Positions 1 to 8,553 of a stretch of DNA of 64,000 nt are shown one piece after another (position 1 is the stretch's first letter; each line of letters opens with the position of its first letter). Origin of the DNA: Armatimonadota bacterium (GTDB lineage Bacteria > Armatimonadota > Zipacnadia > Zipacnadales > UBA11051); contig JABLXH010000003.1 in NCBI GenBank assembly GCA_013178155.1, positions 1-64,000 on the forward strand. Reading direction: 5' to 3'. The position numbers and the translations under genes were made by a program. A model generated the notes under the pieces. The model had not been told where the DNA came from and made no database searches. It saw only the letters and a list, made by a program, of their open reading frames with translations.

Positions 1-1
1 G

Positions 2-559
2 GCCGGAACGCCTTTCATCAAGCGTGAGGGGCTCCGAGGGATCTCAACACTTGGGCATCTTTGGCCCGGTGTCATCCTGGCTGACCTCAAGACCATTGAT
101 GGCGGTGCGGAGGAGGTGGCCATGGTGCACGGCGCAGGGGTCCATGCCGCCACCGTGCTGGGGAGTTGTCCAACAGAGACCCTTGACAACTTCATCGCGG
201 CCTGCGCGACGTTTGGCGTCGACTCGCTGATTGACATGATCGGCGTGGCCGATCCCTTGACGGTCATGCGGCGCCTGCGTCAGCCGCCTGTCGGGGTTAT
301 TCTGCACCGCGGGCGCGACGAGGAATCAAGCCGCAACAAGGTCATCGAGTACAAGCACGTCAACCGCATCCGTAGCAAGTATGACGTGTCGATCTCGGCC
401 GCCGGCGGTGTAGACCTGCGCGAGGCGCGCACCGCCATTTTCAATGGAGCCAACATCGTCGTCGTGAACATCGTCGCTCCCGGCGCCCCGTGGGCCGGCA
501 TTAGCAGCACCGAGGACGTCGCAGCCATCGCCCAGCAGTTCCTCACGACGATTGAGTGA
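2..559 (+). CDS. 3-hexulose-6-phosphate synthase / 3-keto-gulonate-6-phosphate decarboxylase-like protein (5' partial)
   Basis: The reading frame is open from base 2, so the N-terminus lies outside the window. The visible part (about 185 residues) reads GTPFIKREG, then ADLKTIDGG, and later ISAAGGV. These are the substrate-loop, DxK and phosphate-binding strands of the orotidine-5'-phosphate decarboxylase superfamily, HPS/KGPDC branch. Known members aldol-condense formaldehyde with ribulose 5-phosphate or decarboxylate 3-keto-gulonate 6-phosphate in the cytoplasm. Family is clear, but the substrate cannot be decided from this fragment. It converges on the deacetylase on the opposite strand with 21 bp between stop codons and no clear terminator. 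Confidence 0.8.
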   Translation, partial: AGTPFIKREGLRGISTLGHLWPGVILADLKTIDGGAEEVAMVHGAGVHAATVLGSCPTETLDNFIAACATFGVDSLIDMIGVADPLTVMRRLRQPPVGVILHRGRDEESSRNKVIEYKHVNRIRSKYDVSISAAGGVDLREARTAIFNGANIVVVNIVAPGAPWAGISSTEDVAAIAQQFLTTIE

Positions 560-580
560 TTGGCTCCAAAGACCCCTCCC

Positions 581-1585
581 CTACCGCAGAATGTTCGCTT
601 GTGCTCTGGTCGCCTTGGCCAGGGCCCACGCCAGTCGTGCGGCTGGCCCCTGTCCTATTGGTAACCGTGGGAGTTGCATGACGTCGCTGGCAGCAGTGGC
701 AACTCCTGCCTGGGTAGTCACCGCTGCCTGCCAACCGGTATCTCGCAGAAACTGCACGATCTCCGCCGTGTAATCTCCGGGCTGCCCGTTCGGATAGGCA
801 AAGAGCATCGGTCTTTGACCGGTTATCTCGGTCAGTCGTTGCCGCCCCTGTTCGATCTCCTGGCAGGCCTCCTTATGGGGCAAGCTGGAGAGCACAGGAT
901 GCAGCATTGTGTGCCCACCAATGGTGATGAGCGGGTCTCTTGCCAGTTCCTGCAGTTCCTCTTGCGTCAGTAGACGCTCCTCTTCTCCGGCGGGCTCTTC
1001 AGCCACATCCAGCGCTTGCCGCAGTTCCGCCACCGCCTCGGCCTGGCGAATGGGGGCCCGCTTCATCAGAGACACGACCTTCGCAGCCAGCGCGGCACGG
1101 TCATCTGTCCCACTGATGGCCACGGGCTCGGGCAGAAAGCTTACTCGCAGTTCGGCCGCCTGCGTCTGAGCGAGACACCGACGCACTTCACTGGGCCACA
1201 GACGTTGCTTGCTGTCGATCAGGCCAGCGGTAACAAAGATAGTGGCTGGCGTGCCGTGAGCCTGTAGCACCGGCAGGAGATGGTAGAGGTTGTCAGCGTA
1301 ACCGTCATCGAAGGTCAGGGCGAGCAGAGGGCGACGGAGCCGAGTTTGCCTCGCCAGTGCCTCCACACACTCTTGCAAGGAGCGCACCTCAAAGACGCGG
1401 CCTAGATACTCCAGCATCTCCGCCAGCGCCTCTACACACAGACCCTTCCCTCGCGCACGGGAGACACCATGGCCGAAGAGAATGTAAGCCGCAGGATCTC
1501 CGAGACGGCGGGCCCAGTGGCGGCGCAGCGTATCCACGACCCCTACATCCACAGCCATGCCCGCCAGCCACGTGCGAATAGCCAT
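581..1585 (-). CDS. polysaccharide deacetylase (NodB-homology domain)
   Basis: A 334-residue carbohydrate esterase 4-like protein. It has the motif-1 sequence LALTFDDGYADN (catalytic and metal Asp pair), motif 2 as GGHTMLHPVLS (metal His pair), and AYPNG for motif 3. The family removes N-acetyl groups from amino-sugar polymers. I see no convincing signal peptide. Start: ATG at 1585 has GGAGTGA eight bases upstream; a GTG at 1597 would overlap that Shine-Dalgarno sequence and is less likely. It is the last gene of the operon 7223 to 581, just after the ATP-grasp gene (stop at 1602), which suggests surface-polysaccharide tailoring. Confidence 0.85.
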   Translation of the reverse strand: MAIRTWLAGMAVDVGVVDTLRRHWARRLGDPAAYILFGHGVSRARGKGLCVEALAEMLEYLGRVFEVRSLQECVEALARQTRLRRPLLALTFDDGYADNLYHLLPVLQAHGTPATIFVTAGLIDSKQRLWPSEVRRCLAQTQAAELRVSFLPEPVAISGTDDRAALAAKVVSLMKRAPIRQAEAVAELRQALDVAEEPAGEEERLLTQEELQELARDPLITIGGHTMLHPVLSSLPHKEACQEIEQGRQRLTEITGQRPMLFAYPNGQPGDYTAEIVQFLRDTGWQAAVTTQAGVATAASDVMQLPRLPIGQGPAARLAWALAKATRAQANILR

Positions 1586-1601
1586 CGGTGAGTTCACTCC
1601 G

Positions 1602-2882
1602 CTAGGTATTCGCCGGAACGTTGTTACTCCGCAGCCCCAAGAGACGCCTCACCTTTCGGCCCACGGTTTCGCTTACGTCGCGACCGATGGCAAAAAGGCC
1701 GGGAAGGGGGTCGTCTCTGGCGTAGAACGCACCCTCCAGAGGTCGTCCCAGACTCCGGCGATAGCTCAGCCACCATGGCCCCCGACCACGGTATGTGGCC
1801 GCATAGCTGCGTGGGTCAGCCAGCTCGTCGTAGTAGTAGTAACGACGCACGTTGATAGGCTCAGGCGGCTCCCCCTGGGGCCCCTGGGTCAACTCCACAT
1901 AGGACCACAGGACCAGATTGCAGCCAGCAGGCGCCCACAGAACATTGAATTGGATGATGCGTGCATTGGCCTCGATGAAGTAGTACAGACCATTGTCGGC
2001 GTGTCGCTTCCATTCCAGACCACAGATACCCTGAAACCCCGCCCCTTGGGCGAAACGAACGGTCATCTCTGCGGCTTCCGCCAGGTTAGCGTCCTCATGC
2101 CAGTCAGGCACGCTCACGGTGTGGCAGCCGAAGCCGAACCCAGGCGGTGACTGTCTCAGCTTCTGAAACACAAACACCGGGCTGACACCACTGGGGCGGA
2201 CGTAGCACACCGGCGCATAGACTTGAGTGTCATCCCCGGGGATGAACTCCTGGACCAGCAGAGACTCCTGGACTCCCTCCGCCTGCTCCAGAATCCTCCG
2301 TAGCTGATCGATGTCGTGGACCAACAGAGCCTTGGCTCTCAGATAGTCCCCCATCCTGGCTCGTTCCAGGTGGTCATCGCGCATGACACAGTGACTGGCT
2401 GGTTTGACGATCCAGGGCTTGGAAACATTGGCAGCTAACGCCTCAAGCTCCGCCGTGGATCCAACGGACATCGTCGCCGGCGCGCGAATGCCCAGTGACT
2501 GCACCAGAGCTCCAGCCTTCCCCTTGTCCGTACAGCGCTCAATGGTCTCCAGCGAGTTACGCGACCAGACATACTCTGCCTCAAGCTCGTCGCCGCGCTT
2601 GGCCAGCAACACCACGTGCTTGTCACTGGTCGGGAAGAGTGCGATGGGCTTGGGCAGGGTCTTGGCCCGTTGGTGCAGGGCCTCAACAATGGCATCGTCA
2701 CTGGTATCAGCGGCGGTTACGACGTCACGCACGTACCGTGAACGGCTTAGAGGAGAACCCGGCATCTCCAGGACCCCATAGACCGGTACTCCGGCGCGAC
2801 CCAATGTTCGTGCTACTCCCAGCGCCGTTCCCACTCGCCACGAAGCTCCTGCCATGACTACTGCGGGGGTTTCGTATCTCAC
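1602..2882 (-). CDS. ATP-grasp domain ligase, carbamoyl-phosphate-synthase-like
   Basis: A 426-residue protein with an N-terminal pre-ATP-grasp fold (AGASWRVGTALGVARTLGRAG), a central lysine strand (KPWIVKPASH), a grip strand around LLVQEFIPGDD, and the Mg-binding end YYFIEANARIIQFN. This layout matches the ATP-grasp proteins often found in exopolysaccharide loci, which join a carboxylate to an amine using ATP; the substrates are unknown. It starts with GTG behind AGGAGA. It sits between the giant hydrolase and the deacetylase on the same strand, and the three are probably co-transcribed. An amino-acid or amino-sugar ligase is the best reading. Confidence 0.75.
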   Translation of the reverse strand: MRYETPAVVMAGASWRVGTALGVARTLGRAGVPVYGVLEMPGSPLSRSRYVRDVVTAADTSDDAIVEALHQRAKTLPKPIALFPTSDKHVVLLAKRGDELEAEYVWSRNSLETIERCTDKGKAGALVQSLGIRAPATMSVGSTAELEALAANVSKPWIVKPASHCVMRDDHLERARMGDYLRAKALLVHDIDQLRRILEQAEGVQESLLVQEFIPGDDTQVYAPVCYVRPSGVSPVFVFQKLRQSPPGFGFGCHTVSVPDWHEDANLAEAAEMTVRFAQGAGFQGICGLEWKRHADNGLYYFIEANARIIQFNVLWAPAGCNLVLWSYVELTQGPQGEPPEPINVRRYYYYDELADPRSYAATYRGRGPWWLSYRRSLGRPLEGAFYARDDPLPGLFAIGRDVSETVGRKVRRLLGLRSNNVPANT

Positions 2883-2939
2883 ATGGTCTCCTGTTCCGGC
2901 CTGGCATTGTCTGTCATCCCGTTTCCAGGGGGCCGATCC

Positions 2940-5900
2940 TCACTCCACTACCAGCAGCCATCCCTTCCCCACCTCGATCGGTATGGCCTCGCTCACATCG
3001 AACGCTGCCGCCGGTTGGAAGGCGGCGATAGCGGGGGCAGTGAGCTTGGCCTTGGCCGGATCGAGACCCAGCGCCTGCCAGTCAATCTGCAGGTGCACTG
3101 CCAGAGGCCTGGTGCCACCAGCCACCTCCGCCTGCCGTGTTGACGGTACTCCTTCTGCCAGCCGCAACTGCCCGAATCGGCTGGTATCATGGAAGCTCCC
3201 CCCAACCGGTGACCAGCACGACGCCCGGGACACAGGTACCTGCTGGTCCCGACAGACATTGAATCCGATGGACCCTCCGGGCACGACATCCAACTCCGCC
3301 AAGGCAATGCTCACCTCCCCCTCCCAGAAGCCCTCATGGACCGATGTCCGGTACTCCCACTGGCCGTTCCAGTCTCGGCCGCTCAGCCCCTGGCTGTCAA
3401 AGAACACACCGGCGCTGTTGCCCACAAACTGATAGTAGGTACTCTCGCTCAGGTTGGGCTGAAGGAAGAACTCAATGGCGTCGTCGGTCCACGTCTCACC
3501 ATCACGAGCCTGAACTTCGGCCTTCGGCCGCCCTCCCGACTGCAGACAGCGGAAGCCCAGATAGAGCCGCTGCTGATCCCACGTCACAAAGACCTCCGTC
3601 TGGTCGGGAGCTGCCTCATCGCTGCCATGCAGGGTGAAGCCAGTCAGTCTGGCCGCTCCATCCCACTCACCCGGAGCAAGTGTGCCATCAATGGTGGGCG
3701 CGGTAGCCGGCGCGGCTGTAGCGGTCATTCTCTCCCGGGCCGCGGGCCAGTGAGCCAGCGCAATGAGTGACTTCCCGGGCTTGCGATAGACAGTTGCCAA
3801 CACTCCGGGATGGTCTGTCCTGACCGGGCACTTCGGGTTCCAGTATCCCAGCCATTCGGCCTCCTGAATCCCAAAATCATCCCAGAAGGCCCACATGGCG
3901 GTGCAGGAAGGATGCTGTCGCCCGCTCATGCCGTAGATCATGCCCCGATAGGCATTGCCGCCGTTCTCATAGTTGAGCATCTCGCTTGTCAGTCCGAAGG
4001 GAATGCCGGAGATCTCCACCAACCAGTAGTCGGGGGACATGTTGTAGTCATACCCTTCACCGAACCACAGGTTGCTGACATAGGGAAAATGCTCCATGTT
4101 GGCATTGGCGTTGCTGACCCGCCGATCCGGGTCCCAGGGGTTCGACCAGTTGTCGCCGCTGTGGTAGTTGATCCGACCCTGGGGGGCGTTGCGGAAGATC
4201 ACCTTGGCCACTCGCTTCATGATCTCCCGGTCATAGCCGATGCCATCCAGGTAGAGCCCGTCCACCCCGGTCTCCCGCATCAACCAGTTCAGCCCCTCGA
4301 CGTAATAGTTGTGCCAGCGCGACAGCCCCTGGGTCTCAATGGCTGCATCGGTATCGTTCAGCCACGGCAGGGGCTGCCGCCAGGCCACGCGGTAGCCGCT
4401 GACCAGGTGCTCCCGCAGCCACGGATACCCTCCACCTGCAGTCCCAAAGACTACATCACCCACTCTCATCTCAACAGAAGACGTCGTGGGGAAGATCTCA
4501 TCACCCAGACTTCGTAAAGGCCACATCTCCACGACGTGATTGCTCAACTCGCGGACCGTGTAGTAGATATTGACGCCCTTGGGTGGGACGGGCTTCTCGA
4601 CGAACGTCAGGGCCAACTGCTTACCCTGTTCCGCCGGTAGAGCCTTCCAGGTGCCACTCAGCTCTCCGCCCTGTCCGGCCTGGGACTTCTCCGGCCGCGT
4701 CTCTGCTTCACCATCCCAGGCGTCAAAAGTGTCCAGGAGCAGCGTATGCTCATCTACGTTGGGGGGCAAAGGTTGTCCGCCTCCATACGGCTGGTCGCTG
4801 ATCTTCAGGGCGTCGAGGATGAAGCCGTCTCCCTGCAAAGAGATAACGGCTCCCGCCAGCGGTGTCTCCAGTGTCCCCACAAACGGCGCCCCCGCCTTCT
4901 TCTCTCCATCCACGTAGATCGCCAGTTCCTCTCCCCATGACAGGGTCAGCACATGCCGCTGGCCTTGCCGCCAGTCAGGGCAATGACTGCCAAACAGGAT
5001 CGGGTATTGGTTCAAGTCAGGACTACCCTTGCGCACATAGGCCCGTGGGCCACGATCATCAACGTTCCAGTAGAAGCCCAGGGCGTCACCATTGGGGTAG
5101 TCCACAGAAAGCAGGCTCTGGTTGAACTGCGCCATGCCCGGACCACCGGCCTGCGGGTCGAAGTTGATGGTCACCCATAGGTGCAGACTGCCCTGGCGAG
5201 GGTTCAAGTGGCCTTCGGCCGGATAGACAAGCTTGCCGAAGTCCGCTCGCTGGGTCCGTATAGACTTGACTTCCTGCACCAGACTCCGAAACTCCGGTAC
5301 GGTCAGGAACGGATAGTTGATGTACGGGTTCGATGGCGATCCATGGTGTACATGGAGAACAGTGCCGGCCCCTCTAATGTCGCCATAGCGCCAGTTCCAG
5401 TGGTTCGCGTCAATGGGCTTGAAGGGCGTTACCAGCAACCGGAAGCGCAGTTCCAGGGTCTCCCCTGCCCGCAGAGTGCGCTCGCCGGTGTAAGCCGTGA
5501 CCAGCACGCTCTCCCCCACCTCGGCTACGTCACATCCCCCTCGTCCGCCATTGCTCCACGACTGGGGCACATCAGCTGCTGTCCAGGCGACAGGCAGCCA
5601 CACATCCTTGGGGCCGCGCAATTGCAGTTGGACCCCTGCGTCGGCATCACCCAGCCACACCATGTTGTTGACGCGGCTGTTATCCCATTTCCACTCCCAC
5701 GACGGCGGTCGGTACCCTCCGCGTTTCCCCATGCCCATCATGTACGGAGCGCAGTCCTTGCGGACGGGCAACTCCAGCCGCACGTCCTGCAGCGCCAGAT
5801 CGCGACTGGGCTTCAGGCGCATCGTGAACATCAGGCAGCCATCTGCCTCCATCCGCGAATACGTGATCATCTCCGCAGCGCTGCTGACAGCCCTGGTTAC

Positions 5901-7223
5901 CTGCTCCACCTCTGCCGGCGCCTGTTTGGTTCGCAAGGCTTCGGTCGGCTGAAACTCGACCGGACCCTCTGCAGTCTGCAGCACCAGCCTCATCGGCTCT
6001 GCAAGGATCTCTCGACTGTTACTCTGAATGCTGGCAGGAAGACCCAGGGAGCCGAAACGGACCTGCCGCAGCAGGCACTTGATGGTGTCGCCAGCCACCT
6101 GCAGGGGAGTGAAGGGGGGCACCACCTCGTCATCCAGACCCAGGGTGGAGTTGAGCCACTTCAGCCGCGCCAGTCGCCATAGATCTCCCACTCCCCCATC
6201 CTCCAGCACTTCACCCGCCACCGTCAGGGTCACCCGCACCGTCTTCGCCGGGGCTCCCTGGGGTCTCACGGTGACCGTGCCGGTATAGGTGCCCTGGGCC
6301 TCCCGCGGCACCTGAACCCCCAGCCACAGAGCCTGCACCTTTCCTGACGGCACACTGACCTGCTTCTGGATGGGGCGACCCAGCCAGTCCGTTCCCTCCA
6401 GATTGAAGCAGGTGATCGCCTCCCGTCCGATGGTTTTGCCGCCCTCGCCCCGCAGGTCACTGATGTCCAACGCCAACCCCGGCAGGCTCTGGCGAGCCGC
6501 CCAGACTCCGATCTGGAAGCAATAGTACTCCCCTGGCTGTGCCTCGCCCACAAACTGGTCACTGGGTCCTGTCTTGATCCAGCAGTAGGGCAAGTCATCC
6601 GTCATGCGGATGGCCCGTTTGCGATCCTCGGGGAACAGCAGATAGGGATCCTGGGGGTGCTCTGCCAGCAACTGCTCGGTCTCCGCTGCCGTGGCGATGA
6701 CCTCCATAGGATCCATCCGGTGAAACTCCTGGCGAGCCTCGATACGCAGCACGCTGGCCGTCGGCAGTTGCTGCCACCGCTCGTCAGGTCGCACAGCCGC
6801 CACCCATTGGGCCTCGGCGGTATCCTCCGGGGGGAAGTAAGTCCCCGCATCGTCGAAGTTACTGGTACCGGGGTTATAGGGCAGGTAGTACACGCCATAG
6901 TCTCCCGGGGCCGTTACTGGCTGAAAGACAATGTCACCGTACTCCCGCGTCACCGCGATGCGGACCACGTTGGTGACCCGCTGCCCGGTCGTCAGGTCAT
7001 AGACGCGAATGTCCTTGCTCTCAGGATTCAGGTCTCGTCGTCGCCACTCGATGTGGGCCCAGACCGCCTCCGCCGGCTCTGCAACATGCAGGACCGCACG
7101 ATGATTACCCAGGCCTTGCTCCGGCCACGATCCAATGCCGTAAGGCAGCTCCGCTGCCCAACTACTACTGAGCAGTCCTATCCCGAGCGTCATTCCGAGC
7201 CAGCATCCGATCGCTTCGTGCAT
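2940..7223 (-). CDS. giant secreted glycoside-hydrolase-like protein with LamG-like and CBM9-like domains
   Basis: A 1427-residue exported protein. Residues 1-23 form a signal peptide ending SSSWA. A long beta-rich N-terminal part is followed by a LamG/concanavalin-like segment near residues 670-790 (LHLWVTINFD, LAIYVDGEKKAG). A TIM-barrel-like catalytic segment near 960-1110 contains DGLYLDGIGYD and WNPKCPVRTD. A CBM9/DOMON-like module lies near 1200-1330 (TWDQQRLYLGF, DDAIEFFLQPN). The overall order resembles uncharacterised DUF6067-type hydrolase-like proteins, so the Asp residues of DGLYLDG are candidate catalytic residues. Start ATG has AGAGGA upstream. First gene of the operon with the ATP-grasp protein and deacetylase. 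The substrate is unknown. Confidence 0.65.
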   Translation of the reverse strand: MHEAIGCWLGMTLGIGLLSSSWAAELPYGIGSWPEQGLGNHRAVLHVAEPAEAVWAHIEWRRRDLNPESKDIRVYDLTTGQRVTNVVRIAVTREYGDIVFQPVTAPGDYGVYYLPYNPGTSNFDDAGTYFPPEDTAEAQWVAAVRPDERWQQLPTASVLRIEARQEFHRMDPMEVIATAAETEQLLAEHPQDPYLLFPEDRKRAIRMTDDLPYCWIKTGPSDQFVGEAQPGEYYCFQIGVWAARQSLPGLALDISDLRGEGGKTIGREAITCFNLEGTDWLGRPIQKQVSVPSGKVQALWLGVQVPREAQGTYTGTVTVRPQGAPAKTVRVTLTVAGEVLEDGGVGDLWRLARLKWLNSTLGLDDEVVPPFTPLQVAGDTIKCLLRQVRFGSLGLPASIQSNSREILAEPMRLVLQTAEGPVEFQPTEALRTKQAPAEVEQVTRAVSSAAEMITYSRMEADGCLMFTMRLKPSRDLALQDVRLELPVRKDCAPYMMGMGKRGGYRPPSWEWKWDNSRVNNMVWLGDADAGVQLQLRGPKDVWLPVAWTAADVPQSWSNGGRGGCDVAEVGESVLVTAYTGERTLRAGETLELRFRLLVTPFKPIDANHWNWRYGDIRGAGTVLHVHHGSPSNPYINYPFLTVPEFRSLVQEVKSIRTQRADFGKLVYPAEGHLNPRQGSLHLWVTINFDPQAGGPGMAQFNQSLLSVDYPNGDALGFYWNVDDRGPRAYVRKGSPDLNQYPILFGSHCPDWRQGQRHVLTLSWGEELAIYVDGEKKAGAPFVGTLETPLAGAVISLQGDGFILDALKISDQPYGGGQPLPPNVDEHTLLLDTFDAWDGEAETRPEKSQAGQGGELSGTWKALPAEQGKQLALTFVEKPVPPKGVNIYYTVRELSNHVVEMWPLRSLGDEIFPTTSSVEMRVGDVVFGTAGGGYPWLREHLVSGYRVAWRQPLPWLNDTDAAIETQGLSRWHNYYVEGLNWLMRETGVDGLYLDGIGYDREIMKRVAKVIFRNAPQGRINYHSGDNWSNPWDPDRRVSNANANMEHFPYVSNLWFGEGYDYNMSPDYWLVEISGIPFGLTSEMLNYENGGNAYRGMIYGMSGRQHPSCTAMWAFWDDFGIQEAEWLGYWNPKCPVRTDHPGVLATVYRKPGKSLIALAHWPAARERMTATAAPATAPTIDGTLAPGEWDGAARLTGFTLHGSDEAAPDQTEVFVTWDQQRLYLGFRCLQSGGRPKAEVQARDGETWTDDAIEFFLQPNLSESTYYQFVGNSAGVFFDSQGLSGRDWNGQWEYRTSVHEGFWEGEVSIALAELDVVPGGSIGFNVCRDQQVPVSRASCWSPVGGSFHDTSRFGQLRLAEGVPSTRQAEVAGGTRPLAVHLQIDWQALGLDPAKAKLTAPAIAAFQPAAAFDVSEAIPIEVGKGWLLVVE

Positions 7224-7340
7224 GCTCGTTCCTCTGGCGTAGAAGGGATCTGTGTGGGCGACATGATTCCTGTCAGGAGCCGTCCGCTCCTGCTACACGC
7301 AGCTTGAGTGGTGACAAGGAGCCCCAGTGTCTCGGGAAAA
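7224..7340. other. divergent intergenic region with a leader hairpin
   Basis: This stretch lies between the minus-strand hydrolase start and the plus-strand promoter at 7348. It holds a hairpin with arms 7274-7280 (CAGGAGC) and 7286-7292 (GCTCCTG), which would form in the hydrolase mRNA leader. I found no open reading frame and no convincing minus-strand promoter. Confidence 0.35.
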
Positions 7341-7347
7341 CCCTTGC

Positions 7348-7377
7348 CTTGAGCTATCCTTGAAGGTATAATACTAT
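7348..7377 (+). promoter_or_regulatory. promoter with two CTTGA direct repeats, upstream of PEP-CTERM-like gene A
   Basis: CTTGA occurs at 7348 and again at 7359, exactly 11 bp apart. TTGAGC (7349-7354) and TACTAT (7372-7377) form a -35/-10 pair with a 17-bp spacer, and the second repeat sits inside the spacer, 8 bases before the -10. The alternative TTGCCT (7344) with TATAAT (7367), also 17 bp, overlaps it. The same arrangement recurs at 42193, 43451, 50604 and 50802. Confidence 0.6.
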
Positions 7378-7393
7378 CGTCGTCAGTTGTACT

Positions 7394-7455
7394 GTGGGGG
7401 GAACCTTCACTCTAGGTGCCGCGCGACGTGCCCAAGAGGGGCTGCTCTCGGGTCG
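7394..7455 (+). promoter_or_regulatory. structured 5' leader element A (copy of leader B)
   Basis: A GTGGGGG-ACCTTCACT block at 7394-7411 and a 22-base block at 7427-7448 recur almost or exactly in the leader of the next gene (8340-8393). The 22-base block can fold as an AGAG/CTCT inner stem with a GGGCTG loop inside a CCC/GGG stem, closed by CGA/TCG. It lies about 145 bases before the gene A start. A cis-acting RNA element is inferred; the ligand or partner is unknown. Confidence 0.5.
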
Positions 7456-7598
7456 TTGCTCCTTTGCTCCATTTCCCTTCTTCGGGCCGTGCCCACTCCA
7501 CTGAGGATGCTATGGGGCGCGCGCGGAAGCTCTCACCCCCCTGCCGTCTTCATTGTGTCGTACCGGGCCTGGTTGTGCGTAAGAGGAGATGGCGCACA

Positions 7599-8321
7599 AT
7601 GAAAGCTCCCTTGCTGGCTGCGGTTCTACTGGTCCTGCCTGTGAGCGTCCTGGCCGAGGTTTGGGAGTACGCAGCTCCCATCCCCATGGACATCTGCGAC
7701 CTGGACAAGTACAGCGTGTACCAGTGGCAAATCCGTGTGGATGGACACGAAAGCCTTCTTCAAGTACTCGATGCCACCATCACCTTCCGCAACATCTGGG
7801 ACTGGCAGCCTGATAACGATGATTGTCTTTTCGTCACTCTGCTCGATGACCTGTACACCTATGGCGGCGGCTGGCAGCCCTTGGGCAGCACTACCTGGAG
7901 ACATCGAGACTACAACCGTAGTGCAGACTACTTTGCTGGCAAGTACGAGACTTACCCCAGTGACGCGGATATCCGCAAGCCATGGGGTGTCAGCGTAGGA
8001 ACGTGGAGTGATCCCAACGGGGGCGCCGATGGTCAGTATGCTGCCGACGTAACCTTCAGCCTGAAGGATCTGGGATTGCTCGACGAGCTCTTGCGGTACG
8101 CCAGCAATGACGGCAAGTTCGTCTTCGGTATTGATCCGGACTGCTACTACCACAGCCAAGGCATCTCTTTCGCCATGCAGGCCGATAAGGAAGGCTTACC
8201 GGTTCGCACGCCTGAGCTTTCCACTTGGCTCCTGCTGGCCTCCAGCCTGGTAGCAACCCTGGCACTCAGACTCTGGTGCTCCAAGGGGTTGTGTAGAAAG
8301 CGATTTTCGGGTAATATATAA
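7599..8321 (+). CDS. PEP-CTERM-like exported surface protein A (TPELST sorting signal)
   Basis: A 240-residue protein with a signal peptide (LLAAVLLVLPVSVLA) and, at the C-terminus, TPELSTW followed by a hydrophobic helix and a basic tail. This is the tripartite layout of exosortase substrates, with PELST where the usual motif is PEPST. The mature part is Asp- and Trp-rich (DNDDCLFVTLLDD) with no enzyme motif. Start: ATG 7599 has AAGAGGAG eleven bases upstream and begins a proper signal peptide; the upstream codons in this frame do not. Odd: the tail carries two cysteines (LWCSKGLCRKRFSGNI) instead of a short Arg cluster. The exosortase at 43513 is the likely processing enzyme. Confidence 0.8.
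   Translation: MKAPLLAAVLLVLPVSVLAEVWEYAAPIPMDICDLDKYSVYQWQIRVDGHESLLQVLDATITFRNIWDWQPDNDDCLFVTLLDDLYTYGGGWQPLGSTTWRHRDYNRSADYFAGKYETYPSDADIRKPWGVSVGTWSDPNGGADGQYAADVTFSLKDLGLLDELLRYASNDGKFVFGIDPDCYYHSQGISFAMQADKEGLPVRTPELSTWLLLASSLVATLALRLWCSKGLCRKRFSGNI
8289..8317 (+). promoter_or_regulatory. possible promoter for PEP-CTERM-like gene B
   Basis: TTGTGT (8289-8294), a 17-base spacer and TAATAT (8312-8317) lie across the end of gene A, just before the second structured leader. It lacks CTTGA repeats. Gene B could instead be co-transcribed with gene A. Confidence 0.35.
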
Positions 8322-8339
8322 AGGAGTAACATAGAGGCC

Positions 8340-8400
8340 GTGGGGGACCTTCACTGTCACATGTTGCAGGTCGTGCCCAAGAGGGGCTGCTCTGGGGCAC
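8340..8400 (+). promoter_or_regulatory. structured 5' leader element B (copy of leader A)
   Basis: The 22 bases at 8372-8393 are identical to 7427-7448, and 8340-8355 matches the upstream block of leader A. Here the outer stem is GTGCCC (8374-8379) with GGGCAC (8395-8400) around an AGAG/CTCT inner stem. In copy A the outer arms differ in sequence but can still pair in part, which suggests conserved structure. Confidence 0.5.
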
Positions 8401-8436
8401 CTTTCAGACCAGCGGGCAGATCCGCTCTCCTCTTGG

Positions 8437-8473
8437 GCCGTACCACCAGGGCTGTTGTTGCCCAGGGTACGGC
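8437..8473 (+). terminator. leader hairpin, possible attenuator before gene B
   Basis: GCCGTACC (8437-8444) pairs with GGTACGGC (8466-8473), with an inner GGGC/GCCC stem, followed by TTTCGTGCTT. It lies between leader element B and the gene B start, so it could stop or pause transcription within the leader. Confidence 0.45.
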
Positions 8474-8553
8474 TTTCGTGCTTCTCCCACTCCTCTATTA
8501 TCTCCAGCACGCTTGAGCGTGGCTAACCAGCGAGGGGAAGGAGGAACCGTAAG

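Noticed and set aside
5181-6182. Long plus-strand open frame opposite the giant hydrolase gene
   Set aside because: It is the complement of a strongly supported coding sequence; its translation shows no domain and only GC-driven openness.
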